A DNA stretch of 64,000 nt, taken from positions 116,384 through 180,383 of the forward strand of contig NZ_KB899284.1 of NCBI RefSeq assembly GCF_000378145.1, in the 5' to 3' direction. This DNA comes from Saccharibacillus kuerlensis DSM 22868. Its GTDB lineage: Bacteria > Bacillota > Bacilli > Paenibacillales > Paenibacillaceae. The notes under the pieces were generated by a model. That model searched no databases. It was given only the letters and a program-made list of their open reading frames with translations, and was not told where the DNA came from. The position numbers and the translations under genes are program-made. Below are positions 36,639 to 45,555 of the stretch, piece after piece; positions within the stretch are counted from its first letter, which is position 1, and each line of letters begins with the position of its first letter.

Positions 36639-38345
36639 ATGACGAACCTTTCCAATACCCGGTCCGCCGGATGGAATTTCGATAACAGCTACGCCCGACT
36701 GCCGCAGCAGTTCTACAGCTCTCTGCCGCCTGTGCCGGTGCGCGAACCAAAAGCGGTCGTCTTGAACGATCAGTTGGCGGCCGAGCTCGGGCTTGATCCG
36801 AAATGGCTGCACAGCGAAGAAGCCGCGCGCGTCTTTGCAGGCAATGAAGTGCCGGAAGGCTCGGAGCCGCTGGCTCAAGCCTATGCGGGACACCAATTTG
36901 GCGGCTTCACCCGCCTCGGTGACGGCCGCGCGATTCTGCTTGGGGAACAGCTGACGCCGGACGGACGCCGTGTCGATATCCAGCTCAAAGGCTCGGGACG
37001 CACGCCATTTTCCCGCGGGGGAGACGGCCGTGCGGCACTCGGTCCGATGCTGCGTGAGTACATCATCAGCGAAGCGATGCATGGACTGGGCATTCCGACG
37101 ACCCGCAGTCTCGCTGTTGCGAGCACAGGAACGACAGTCCGGCGCGAAGAATCGCTGCCAGGCGCTGTGTTGACCCGCGTCGCTTCCAGCCATCTGCGCG
37201 TCGGGACGTTCCAGTATGCGCAGCAGTGGAGTGATCCCGAAGCGGTCCGTACGTTGGCGGACTACGCGATAGAGCGTCATTACCCGGAGCTTCTGCAGAT
37301 CGAAAAAGAAGGTTCGAACGGAGCAGAAGGAAACGCGGGCGCAGGCGAAGAAGGACGCTACGCGATGTTCCTGCGGAGCGTTATGGAACGTCAAGCTTCG
37401 CTGGTCGCAAAATGGATGCTGGTCGGCTTTATTCATGGCGTTATGAATACGGATAACATGACAATCAGCGGCGAGAGCATCGATTACGGCCCCTGCGCTT
37501 TCATGGATGTCTATGACCCGGCGACCGTCTTCAGCTCCATCGACAGGGGAGGACGCTACGCTTACGGCAACCAGCCGCCGATTGCGCTGTGGAATCTCAC
37601 GCGTTTGGCGGAAACGCTGGTTCCTTTGCTGCACGAGGAGCAGGAGCGGGCTATAGAGATTGCCCAAGGCATTCTCGGAGGCTTTGAACGCCTGTATCTC
37701 GGCATCTGGTTTGACGGCATGCGCGAGAAGCTCGGCTTATCGGGTCGGGAAGAAGATGATGAAAAACTGATTGCCGATCTGCTGGATCTGATGAAAGCCT
37801 TCCGCGCGGATTATACCAATACATTTGTGGGACTGACTTTCGATGCGCCTACAGCGGCGGGAAGCGGCAGTGCGGCTGAAGCGGGGCAGGCTGCGCAAAA
37901 GCCAAGCGGCGGTGATGCCGGCAACGCCGAGCTGGATTATGCCGAGATCGATAGCACAGAGAGAAGCGGAGCTAACAATGACGCTGCTGCAGACGCAGCA
38001 TCCGGCGGCGCTTTCCGTCCAACTTCATTCCCGGGTGCCGACGCTCTGCTGTCCAGCGGTGAATACCGCGTCTGGCGCAGCCGCTGGCAGGAGCGTCTTA
38101 GCCGGCAAAGCGGTTCTGCCGCCGAAGTCCGCGAACGGATGCTGAGTCATAATCCAGCCGTTATCCCGCGCAACCATCGGGTGGAAGAAGCGCTGGCCGC
38201 CGCTTCGGAGAACGATGATTACGAGCCGCTGCATCGATTGTTGGCCGTGCTGGCGAAGCCTTACGCGCACACTGCAGATCAAGCGGAATACGCGCAGCTT
38301 CCACCGGAAGCGGGCGGCCGCTATCAGACGTTCTGCGGAACATAA
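36639..38345 (+). CDS. selO: Protein adenylyltransferase SelO (YdiU/UPF0061)
   Basis: A pseudokinase-fold enzyme that AMPylates proteins on Ser/Thr/Tyr, linked to redox stress. Motifs are AYAGHQFGGFTRLGDGRAILL, DIQLKGSGRTPFSRGGDGRA, REYIISEAMHGLGIPTTRSL, and the catalytic region VGFIHGVMNTDNMTISGESIDYGP. The protein is 568 residues, longer than the usual 490, because of a low-complexity insertion (about 403-470, rich in Ala, Gly, Ser and Asp). It ends RYQTFCGT. A Cys near the C-terminus replaces the selenocysteine of animal SelO. AAGGAGG lies before the ATG. Confidence 0.95.
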   Translation: MTNLSNTRSAGWNFDNSYARLPQQFYSSLPPVPVREPKAVVLNDQLAAELGLDPKWLHSEEAARVFAGNEVPEGSEPLAQAYAGHQFGGFTRLGDGRAILLGEQLTPDGRRVDIQLKGSGRTPFSRGGDGRAALGPMLREYIISEAMHGLGIPTTRSLAVASTGTTVRREESLPGAVLTRVASSHLRVGTFQYAQQWSDPEAVRTLADYAIERHYPELLQIEKEGSNGAEGNAGAGEEGRYAMFLRSVMERQASLVAKWMLVGFIHGVMNTDNMTISGESIDYGPCAFMDVYDPATVFSSIDRGGRYAYGNQPPIALWNLTRLAETLVPLLHEEQERAIEIAQGILGGFERLYLGIWFDGMREKLGLSGREEDDEKLIADLLDLMKAFRADYTNTFVGLTFDAPTAAGSGSAAEAGQAAQKPSGGDAGNAELDYAEIDSTERSGANNDAAADAASGGAFRPTSFPGADALLSSGEYRVWRSRWQERLSRQSGSAAEVRERMLSHNPAVIPRNHRVEEALAAASENDDYEPLHRLLAVLAKPYAHTADQAEYAQLPPEAGGRYQTFCGT

Positions 38346-38420
38346 GCAGAATTGGATTCACACGTATTCAAGCATCTATGCAAGCGCCTATTCAACGCTG
38401 CCGGCAGCAAATTTGAACCA

Positions 38421-38469
38421 AAGAAGAGCGCGCACAAGTTCCTTTTCGGTGCGCTCTTCTTCTTTTTTA
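38421..38469 (+). terminator. Terminator of selO
   Basis: AAGAAGAGCGC..CAC and GTGCGCTCTTCTT pair with one 2-base bulge around a 13-base loop, followed by CTTTTTT. Confidence 0.85.
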
Positions 38470-38502
38470 TGGTTTCCGGCTTTTTTTCTTCTTCAACTGG
38501 AC

Positions 38503-38508
38503 TATAAT
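38503..38508 (+). promoter_or_regulatory. -10 box of the GH94 gene promoter
   Basis: A perfect TATAAT lies about 100 bases before the GH94 start. No good -35 box is seen at 17 bases. The cre-like palindrome is 40 bases downstream, in the transcribed leader, where a bound repressor would act as a roadblock. Confidence 0.5.
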
Positions 38509-38542
38509 AGACTCGACGATTGCCGCCGCGGCCTTTCTTTTC

Positions 38543-38562
38543 CGAAAGCGTTTACGTAAACG
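38543..38562. promoter_or_regulatory. cre/LacI-family operator before the GH94 gene
   Basis: CGTTTACGTAAACG (38549-38562) is a perfect 14-bp palindrome of the LacI/CcpA type. The overlapping CGAAAGCGTTTACG fits the cre consensus at 12 of 14 positions. It suggests carbon-source control of the GH94 gene. Confidence 0.7.
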
Positions 38563-38602
38563 AGACCGCCGAGGCCAATACTTTCTGAAAAGGGGTTAAA
38601 GG

Positions 38603-40999
38603 ATGATTAGACCGACCGAAGACCAGCAGTATTATGAACTGACCAGCCCTACGGCACTGCCAAAAGCATCCGGGTTTCTCTGGAACGAGAAGATGATGAT
38701 CCATATGAACTGCCGAGGTTATGCTGTCGCCCAGTTTATGCAGCCCGAGCCGGCCAAATACTCGCATGCGCCGAACCTGGAAGCCAAAACGTTTATGCAG
38801 CCCGAACAGCCGTATTACGCGCATCACCCCGGCCGATTTCTTTTTATAAAAGACGAGGAGAGCGGTTACATATTTTCTGCACCTTATGAGCCCACCCGTC
38901 AGCTGCCGGATAAATACGTCTTTGCTGCGGGCAAGCACGACATTGTCTGGACGATCGAGCATTGGAATCTTCGGATCGAGATGAGATTGACTCTGCCGAG
39001 GACCGATACAGCCGAGCTGTGGAGCATCAAGGTGAAGAATACGGGCGGACGTAAACGGAAGATCAGCATTTATCCTTACTTCAGCGTTGGTTATATGTCG
39101 TGGATGAATCAGTCCGGCGAATACGTTCCGGGTCTGGGCGCTATCGTATGTTCATCGGTCACGCCGTATCAGAAGGTACAGGATTATCCGAAGATCAGGG
39201 ACCTGAAGGACAAGACCTATCTGCTGGCAGAAAAGAAACCGGATGCGTGGGAAGTCAGCCAGGAGGCGTTTGAAGGCGAAGGCGGCATTATGCGTCCGTC
39301 TGCGCTGGAAAACGGTATGCTATCCTGCGGTGATGCTCGTTATGAAATGCCGGCTGCCGTCATGCAGTACCGGATTCAGCCGGAAGCGGGCGAGGAATTG
39401 GAGTACCGGTTCGTATTTGGGCCGGCGAAGGACGAAGCGGAAATCGAGGATGTGCGGGACCGGTACTTTGGCTGGGAACAGGAGAGTGCTTCGCCTTCAA
39501 TCGAAGACGGTTTCGCTGAAGCGGCTCGTGATTATGCGGATTATGTTGCCGAAGGTCGGGGCTGCCTGACCATCCATACACCGGATAAGGATCTGGACAA
39601 TTTCGTTAATCAGTGGCTGCCGCGGCAGATGTATTACCACGGCGTGACCAATAGGCTGTCCACCGATCCGCAGACGCGCAACTATTTGCAGGATCATATG
39701 GGGATGAGCTACATCGATCCGCGGAGCACCCGAAACGCTTTCCTGACCGCACTGTCGCAGCAGCGGCCTGACGGCTCTATGCCGGACGGTATCGTGCTGT
39801 ACGAAGGTGCAGAACTGAAATACATCAATCAGGTGCCGCATACCGATCACTGCGTCTGGCTGCCGGTCTGCCTGAGCACGTATCTCGATGAGACCAACGA
39901 TTACGACCTCCTGAATGAGGAAGTGCCGTACGCGGGCGGAGAAAAGACAGGAACCGTATTCGAGCATATCGATCTGGCCGTCAAATGGCTGATCGGCGAC
40001 CGGGATGACCGCGGGCTCAATTACATCAACCAGGGCGACTGGTGCGATCCGATGAATATGGTCGGCTACAAAGGCCGCGGCGTGTCCGGCTGGTTGACGA
40101 TTGCGACGGCTTATTCCGCCATCGTCTGGGCAAATATTTGCGAACACAGCGGACGTACGGAAGAAGCGGAGGATTATCGTCAGCAGGCGGAAGAGATCAA
40201 TGGTGCGGTCAACCGTCATCTGTGGGACGGCGACTGGTATGCCCGCGGCATTACGGACGACGGCGTGCCGTTCGGGATCAGCGCGGACGAAGAAGGGCGC
40301 ATCTTCATCAATCCTCAAGGCTGGTCGCTGCTAAGCGGCGCGGCGGATGCCGGGAAGCAGAGCAAGCTGATTCGTGCAGTTGCGGAACAGCTGGAGAGTC
40401 CTTATGGCGTGGAAAAATTGGCTCCTTCGTATACGGCGATGCGCGAAGACGTTGGCCGTGTGACCCAAAAGCATCCGGGATCTGCGGAAAACGGCGCGGT
40501 ATACAATCATGCGGCGGCATTCTACATTTATGCGCTGTACGCGGTCGGCGAGAAAGAGAACGCCTACCGGCTGCTGCGCAAAATGCTGCCCGGCAAAGAC
40601 GAAGCGGATATCCGGCAGCGCGGTCAGCTTCCGGTGTTCATCCCGAATTATTATCGCGGCGCTTATCGGCAGTTTCCGCGCACGGCGGGACGTTCCAGCC
40701 ATCTGTTCAATACGGGTACGGTACCTTGGGTGTACCGCTGTCTGATCGACGGATTGTTCGGTGTGCAGGGTACGCCGGACGGCCTGCGGATCGCACCGCA
40801 GCTGCCGGCCGAGTGGAACGAAGCTTCGGCTGTTCGCACATTCCGCGGTGCAGAGTTCCGGATTAGGATCAAGCGCGAAGAAGGCGTAAGCGCAACCGAA
40901 GTATATGTCGGCGGAAACGGCGAGCAGATCGAGGGAGGTATTGTCCGCAATGTGCAGGCCGGAGAAACTTACGAAGTCACGGTGAAGCTGCCTCTGTAA
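38603..40999 (+). CDS. GH94 (former GT36) disaccharide phosphorylase-type protein
   Basis: A 798-residue intracellular protein. The N-terminal beta-sandwich (about 1-290) is followed by an (alpha/alpha)6 catalytic barrel (about 310-720) and a C-terminal beta jelly roll. The catalytic-acid motif, usually GDWND, reads GDWCDPMN here (Asp482). Other GH94 segments are YMSWMNQSGEYVP-like early, YLQDHMGMSYIDP and GRSSHLFNTGTVPWVYR. GH94 enzymes cleave beta-linked gluco-oligosaccharides or chitobiose with phosphate. The exact sugar is unknown. GGGGTTAAAGG lies before the ATG. Confidence 0.9.
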   Translation: MIRPTEDQQYYELTSPTALPKASGFLWNEKMMIHMNCRGYAVAQFMQPEPAKYSHAPNLEAKTFMQPEQPYYAHHPGRFLFIKDEESGYIFSAPYEPTRQLPDKYVFAAGKHDIVWTIEHWNLRIEMRLTLPRTDTAELWSIKVKNTGGRKRKISIYPYFSVGYMSWMNQSGEYVPGLGAIVCSSVTPYQKVQDYPKIRDLKDKTYLLAEKKPDAWEVSQEAFEGEGGIMRPSALENGMLSCGDARYEMPAAVMQYRIQPEAGEELEYRFVFGPAKDEAEIEDVRDRYFGWEQESASPSIEDGFAEAARDYADYVAEGRGCLTIHTPDKDLDNFVNQWLPRQMYYHGVTNRLSTDPQTRNYLQDHMGMSYIDPRSTRNAFLTALSQQRPDGSMPDGIVLYEGAELKYINQVPHTDHCVWLPVCLSTYLDETNDYDLLNEEVPYAGGEKTGTVFEHIDLAVKWLIGDRDDRGLNYINQGDWCDPMNMVGYKGRGVSGWLTIATAYSAIVWANICEHSGRTEEAEDYRQQAEEINGAVNRHLWDGDWYARGITDDGVPFGISADEEGRIFINPQGWSLLSGAADAGKQSKLIRAVAEQLESPYGVEKLAPSYTAMREDVGRVTQKHPGSAENGAVYNHAAAFYIYALYAVGEKENAYRLLRKMLPGKDEADIRQRGQLPVFIPNYYRGAYRQFPRTAGRSSHLFNTGTVPWVYRCLIDGLFGVQGTPDGLRIAPQLPAEWNEASAVRTFRGAEFRIRIKREEGVSATEVYVGGNGEQIEGGIVRNVQAGETYEVTVKLPL

Positions 41000-41113
41000 G
41001 AATAGATCTATGTTCGAATGTGACTGCCTTTGATATATTTCAGCACGCAACCGGAAGTCATTTCTCGTGAAGTTTTTGAGTTTTTAAGCAAACAGAACTT
41101 TTTCAACATCCTG

Positions 41114-41141
41114 GCTCCTTTCCGTGCGGAAGGAGCTTTTC
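41114..41141 (+). terminator. Terminator of the GH94 gene
   Basis: GCTCCTTTCCG and CGGAAGGAGC pair around TG with a bulge, followed by TTTTCG. Confidence 0.75.
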
Positions 41142-41254
41142 GTGTTTCCAAGCGAGTTATTTTTCGGAAATATCGTGTGATTTTTCCGGGCGTGCCGTAT
41201 GATAAAAGCCATAAAGAAAATTTAAAATCCAATCTGGCACGGAGGCTGCATCTT

Positions 41255-43033
41255 ATGCACTACGACGTTTATTTGGCTGTTCTGCTGCTGGCGGCCACCT
41301 GCTGTTCGCTAACGATGGTCATGCTGTCTTGGCAGCGCAGGGAGTTTCCGATCGCGGTCAGCTATGGACTCAGTATGCTGGCCAGTTCCTTTTATACGTT
41401 CGGTTATGCATTCGAGCTGCTTGCCGACAATCTGGACGATATCTGCTTCTGGCTGCGTTTCCAATATATCGGTATCGCGTTCGGCCCTTCGCTGTGGATC
41501 ATGATGGTCATGCAGTATACGAGTTATGTCGATCGCCTGCGCGTCAAACTTGTTCTTCCGCTGCTGATTGTGCCGTTAATTACGCTTATCTCGCATTATA
41601 CGAATCCGTGGACAGGCTGGTTTTACACGTCCATGTCAATCGTGCAGGAAAAAGGATTTGTATTGGCCGTTATGGAAAAAGGACCGCTGTACAAGCTGCA
41701 TGTTGTCTATAATTACACGTTGATCGCAGCCGGTATGCTTATGCTCATACAGATGCTGATCCGGACCAAACGGAGCGGCCGCAAACCGATTGTACTGATG
41801 ATTGCCGGATCGCTTGTCGCCTATACCGTTACACTCGTGCATGTTGCGGGGCTTCTTCCCATCCCACTGGATCTTTCTCCATTTGGTCTTGTCATTGCCG
41901 GTGTTTTTTACCTATGGGGAATCTATCAGTTCAACATGCTCAGGCTGGCTCCGCTTGCGCTGCGCCGCGTATTCGCGTCCATGCAGGATGCGGTGCTGCT
42001 GTTCGGTCCCGACGACCGGTTGATCGGTTTCAATCCTTCGGCGCAGCGAATGTTTTCAAAGCTCGGCGGGCGTCAGATCGGTTTGTCCCCGGAACAGGTG
42101 CTGGCCGAAATACCGGGCTTGTCTGCCGGCATACAGACGGGAGCATCAGCATTCAGGCGCAGAATCCAAGCCGGCGCAGACGATCATTACGAGGTCCGTT
42201 TCTCCACGCTGTGTGATCGGCTGCAGCGGCCTGTCGGCAGTATGGTGCTGCTGACGGATATCGGAGAGGCGGTCCGATCCGAACGGAGAATTCTTGCGGA
42301 TGCCGAGAAGTTGAGCCAATTGAACGCGTTCAAGGACAAAATGTTTCAGGTCGTGGCCCACGATCTGCGGGATCCGCTGGCGGTACTGGTCAATCTGGCT
42401 GAACTGTTGGAGGAAGAAAGCGCGGAAAGGGGCAGCGGAGGCGAGGTTGCGGAAGAGATGGGGCGGCAGATTCGCAATACGTTCGTACTTGTTGAGAGTC
42501 TGCTGGATTGGCTGCGCAGTCAGGGCGGCGGTATGGCGTTTCATCCGGCTGAGCGGGATTTGCGGCGTACGGTAGAGCGGCATTTCGAGATGCTGCTGCA
42601 TCGGAGCGGCAGCAAACATTTGACGCTGTGTTCATCGGTTCCGCCGGGTACACTTGTTTATGCGGACAAAGAAATGCTGGATCTGGTGCTGCGCAATTTG
42701 CTGTCCAATGCAATCAAATTTACCAAAGAAGGGGGGACCATCGAAATTGGCGCGCAGATCGAGCCGGATCGCTGTGTCGTATCGGTTCGCGATACAGGCT
42801 CGGGCATTTCGCCGGCGCAGGCTGCCGGACTGCTTCGAGAGACCACGTATCCGGTATCCGAGATGGGAACCGCCGGTGAACGGGGAATAGGACTTGGACT
42901 TTCCTTGTGCCGTTCTTTCCTGCGGCTGAATGGGGGGGACATTTGGTTCGAAAGCGAGCAGGATCTTGGAAGTACGTTTTATTTCTCGCTTCCCGTCTCG
43001 CCTTCGACCGAACATGAAGGAGGAAAGCCATGA
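41255..43033 (+). CDS. Sensor histidine kinase with 7TM sensor domain
   Basis: A 592-residue kinase. Seven hydrophobic helices (about 4-220) form an N-terminal 7TM histidine-kinase sensor, then a PAS-like domain (about 235-340), a HisKA helix with His369 in FQVVAHDLRDPLAVLV, and an ATPase domain with DLVLRNLLSNAIKFT, RDTGSGI and GERGIGLGLSLC. The start is the ATG at 41255, with CACGGAGG upstream. Its stop overlaps the next ATG by 4 bases (ATGA), which pairs it firmly with the downstream regulator. The signal is not inferable. Confidence 0.93.
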   Translation: MHYDVYLAVLLLAATCCSLTMVMLSWQRREFPIAVSYGLSMLASSFYTFGYAFELLADNLDDICFWLRFQYIGIAFGPSLWIMMVMQYTSYVDRLRVKLVLPLLIVPLITLISHYTNPWTGWFYTSMSIVQEKGFVLAVMEKGPLYKLHVVYNYTLIAAGMLMLIQMLIRTKRSGRKPIVLMIAGSLVAYTVTLVHVAGLLPIPLDLSPFGLVIAGVFYLWGIYQFNMLRLAPLALRRVFASMQDAVLLFGPDDRLIGFNPSAQRMFSKLGGRQIGLSPEQVLAEIPGLSAGIQTGASAFRRRIQAGADDHYEVRFSTLCDRLQRPVGSMVLLTDIGEAVRSERRILADAEKLSQLNAFKDKMFQVVAHDLRDPLAVLVNLAELLEEESAERGSGGEVAEEMGRQIRNTFVLVESLLDWLRSQGGGMAFHPAERDLRRTVERHFEMLLHRSGSKHLTLCSSVPPGTLVYADKEMLDLVLRNLLSNAIKFTKEGGTIEIGAQIEPDRCVVSVRDTGSGISPAQAAGLLRETTYPVSEMGTAGERGIGLGLSLCRSFLRLNGGDIWFESEQDLGSTFYFSLPVSPSTEHEGGKP

Positions 43034-44163
43034 AAGTCATTCTGATCGATGACGAGCCGGCTATGCATCTAGTCGTGAAAAGAATGCTGTCGAAGCTTGC
43101 GAACGTTGAAGTGACGGCTGTCTTTTCCGATACCGCTTCAGCTTACGCTTATTTGCAAACGCATGAAGCGGACCTGATTCTGCTGGATATCGGTATGCCT
43201 AAGGAGAACGGTCTTGAATTTGCTGCAAGGCTGCGTGCCGAAGACCGGCAGATCCGCTTGGTGTTCCTCACTTCGCACAAAGAATATGCGCTGGAAGCTT
43301 TCGACGTCTATGCATTCGATTATCTGGTCAAGCCTGTGGTACGCGAAAAGCTGCATCGAACCGTACTTCGCATCTTGTCCGAGCTTACCGAGCCTGTGCA
43401 GCTGCCTGCAGACCCTGCACCTGCCGGCTTAACGATTCGGGTGCTCGGCGGTATCGAAATTCGCGGAGAGCAAGAAGCTCGTGCCAAATGGAAATCCCGC
43501 AAAAGCGCCGAATTGTTCGCCTATTTGCTGCTGCAGCAAGGCCGATATTGTTCCCGGGACCGTCTCATTGACGATCTGTTCGGAAGCATGCCGCAGAAGA
43601 ACGCCGAAACGTATCTGAATACAACCGCGTATCAGCTGCGCAAACTGCTTGAAGGCTTCGGACGCAAAGGCATGTTGGTGTCTGACAATCAGCACTACGC
43701 GCTGGAGATCGGAGCAGGCGACGAAGTCGATCTGCTGAATTTTGAAAACGGCTGCCGGGAAGTACTGGCGCCTACTGCAAAGTTCGACCTGCAGCGGGCG
43801 CTGGACGTGGAGAAGCTGTATGCGGGACCGCTGTTCGGTGAGCGTGATTTTGTCTGGGCTTCGGCAGAAAGGGAACGTGTGGATCAGCTGTATGCATCAT
43901 TCGGACGCAAGCTGTGTGAGGAGCTTCTGCAGCGGGGGAACGCTCTTGCGGCCGCCGAATTGTCAGGCAGGCTGATTGAGCGCAATGATCTGGACGAGAC
44001 GCCAAGATTGCTGCTGCTGGAAGCGCTGGCGATGCAGAAGAATCGTTCGGGACTGGCACGCCAATACAAGGATTATACGCAAACGCTTCGGCAGGAACTG
44101 GGGGTCGATCCTTCGCCGGAATTGAAGGACCGTTACCGGGAGCTGATGGAAAGCCTGCTCTAA
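43030..44163 (+). CDS. Response regulator with SARP-like output (REC-wHTH-BTAD)
   Basis: A 377-residue protein. The receiver domain has the acidic pair IDDEP and the phospho-acceptor Asp53 in LILLDIGMP, then Thr and Lys in FLTSHKEYAL and DYLVKPV. A winged helix (about 137-215, with KSRKSAELFAYLLLQQG and NAETYLNTTAYQLRKLLE) and a bacterial transcriptional activation domain (about 235-375, ending in LGVDPSPELKDRYREL) follow. SARP-type architectures often control pathway-specific clusters. Here the pair stands next to the GH94 gene, but no target site was found. Confidence 0.93.
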   Translation: MKVILIDDEPAMHLVVKRMLSKLANVEVTAVFSDTASAYAYLQTHEADLILLDIGMPKENGLEFAARLRAEDRQIRLVFLTSHKEYALEAFDVYAFDYLVKPVVREKLHRTVLRILSELTEPVQLPADPAPAGLTIRVLGGIEIRGEQEARAKWKSRKSAELFAYLLLQQGRYCSRDRLIDDLFGSMPQKNAETYLNTTAYQLRKLLEGFGRKGMLVSDNQHYALEIGAGDEVDLLNFENGCREVLAPTAKFDLQRALDVEKLYAGPLFGERDFVWASAERERVDQLYASFGRKLCEELLQRGNALAAAELSGRLIERNDLDETPRLLLLEALAMQKNRSGLARQYKDYTQTLRQELGVDPSPELKDRYRELMESLL

Positions 44164-44520
44164 AATAAAGCTCTGAAGTGCCGGGTTGATAATAAAAGCC
44201 AACGGGGCCGCTCAGCACTTTTTTGTCATTATCTTGTCATTGACCTTGGATATACTTATCTGGCAGGCAGTAAATTCATGTGAATTCATATCACTTTATT
44301 CCATAAGGGGTCGACTTGGCGCCGTGTGGACACCCTTAACTTGGCATTCGTATCACTGAACAGACGCAGCGCCATTCCCCGTTTGACCTCACCGTATCAA
44401 AATATGCGCTTCATCTCAGTTCACCGCTTGTTCAATCTCACCGCATGCAAAACCACCCGTCATCCCAAGGATGACGGGTGGTTTTTTGTCCGAAAAAGTG
44501 ATGAGAACGAGCCCGGCTTA
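44164..44520. other. 357-base intergenic region; possible transcribed non-coding stretch
   Basis: After the regulator gene, AAGTGC ... GCACTT then T6 (44176-44223) may be a weak terminator. TATACT at 44251-44256, a palindrome AATTCATGTGAATT at 44273-44286 and the strong terminator at 44451-44489 follow. The ORFs in between are short and run through that terminator, so no protein is called. Confidence 0.35.
44451..44489. terminator. Strong terminator, probably bidirectional
   Basis: AACCACCCGTCATCC and GGATGACGGGTGGTT form a perfect 15-bp stem with a CAA loop. T6 follows on the plus strand and TTTT on the minus strand. On the minus strand it closes the TrmB-family gene. Confidence 0.9.
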
Positions 44521-45366
44521 TCACTGCCCGCCCAATCCTAGCCGCGTTGCTATGCTGTATCCGTTTGGCCCAGCGTTGTAGCGCTTGCGCAGTTCGATCA
44601 GGTTCGGGCCGAATGTCGCTTCCAGCGTCTCGCGGTGCGCCTGCATCAGTTCGTAGATGTACAAGTCGTGCACGATCACTTCAGTAATCGGTATGACCAG
44701 GCCCGGGTGCATCGTCCAGGCCGCGCGGCTGTCCGCGCCCAGCGAGACGATACCAGCAACGACTTCGCGATCGTCGGCGCTGACGACAATCCAGCGGCCG
44801 CCATATTCCTGCGTGATCTCCTCGCTCGAATCGTGCGGATACACCTGCGCGAAATCGAAATCCAGCTCCCCGTAGACGACGAGCAGAACGTCCAGCCCGC
44901 GCGCTGCCGCAGCTCGAAGTTCTTTTTCCAGCAGCAGAGCTTCTTCCGGCCAGATCTCCAGCAGCACCCGCGTATCGGCGCGTCTGATCGTGTCAGCCGC
45001 CCGCTCGAGAATAGCATCGGTACCCGTGATGTTCCATATATTTTCCCGGTTGGACGAGACGAATGAATACTGCTCCAGCGCCATCTCCGCCGCTTTGAGC
45101 GAAGCTTCAGAACGACGCTTTTTTAAGCGGACCAATTCCTGCGGCGGCAGCGGCGTATACAGCGAAGGTTCTTCATGGCTGACTAACACTTCGCCGCGTT
45201 CGACGAGTCCGCTAAGTACCTCGTAAATTTTGGAGCGGGGCACGCCCGATTCGAGCGAAACGGCGTAGCCCGACAGCGGAGATTTATTCAGCAGCGCAAG
45301 GTAGGCCCTGGCTTCATATTCGGTAAAATTCAGATCCTGCAGCAGTTTGACAATCTCGGGTTTCAT
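44521..45366 (-). CDS. TrmB-family transcriptional regulator
   Basis: A 281-residue protein with an N-terminal TrmB winged helix (about 3-75, with LNFTEYEARAYLALLNKSPL and SGVPRSKIYEVLSGLVERG) and a TrmB regulatory domain of PLD-like fold (about 108-265). Relatives sense sugars. The start is the ATG at 45366 after TAGGAGG, 28 codons inside the longest open frame. It is divergent from an EamA transporter, with a shared control region. Confidence 0.9.
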   Translation of the reverse strand: MKPEIVKLLQDLNFTEYEARAYLALLNKSPLSGYAVSLESGVPRSKIYEVLSGLVERGEVLVSHEEPSLYTPLPPQELVRLKKRRSEASLKAAEMALEQYSFVSSNRENIWNITGTDAILERAADTIRRADTRVLLEIWPEEALLLEKELRAAAARGLDVLLVVYGELDFDFAQVYPHDSSEEITQEYGGRWIVVSADDREVVAGIVSLGADSRAAWTMHPGLVIPITEVIVHDLYIYELMQAHRETLEATFGPNLIELRKRYNAGPNGYSIATRLGLGGQ

Positions 45367-45443
45367 ACACGAACCTCCTAACGTCTCGTTACGTAAGACT
45401 TTACCCGATGGCGCGGCCTTCGCTCCATTATCCCATACCTTGC

Positions 45444-45472
45444 TTGACACCGTATAGAGCCGATGATATACC
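45444..45472 (+). promoter_or_regulatory. Promoter of the EamA gene
   Basis: TTGACA (45444-45449) and TATACC (45467-45472) are separated by 17 bases, 84 bases before the GTG start. Confidence 0.7.
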
Positions 45473-45479
45473 TGTTACT

Positions 45480-45501
45480 AGTGACTACTTGAGTAGCGAC
45501 T
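45480..45501. promoter_or_regulatory. Palindromic operator downstream of the EamA promoter
   Basis: AGTGACTACT-TG-AGTAGCGACT is a 22-bp imperfect palindrome (8 of 10 paired positions) at the expected transcription start. Next to it, GTTACTAGTGAC is a second imperfect palindrome. Likely target of the divergent TrmB-type regulator. Confidence 0.55.
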
Positions 45502-45555
45502 AAGATTTATGGGTAGGTATGCGGTGAATGAATCGGTCAATTTTGGAGGTGCGCT

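Noticed and set aside
44326..44541. 71-residue plus-strand open frame
   Set aside because: It runs through a perfect 15-bp terminator and into the antisense TrmB gene, with no ribosome binding site.
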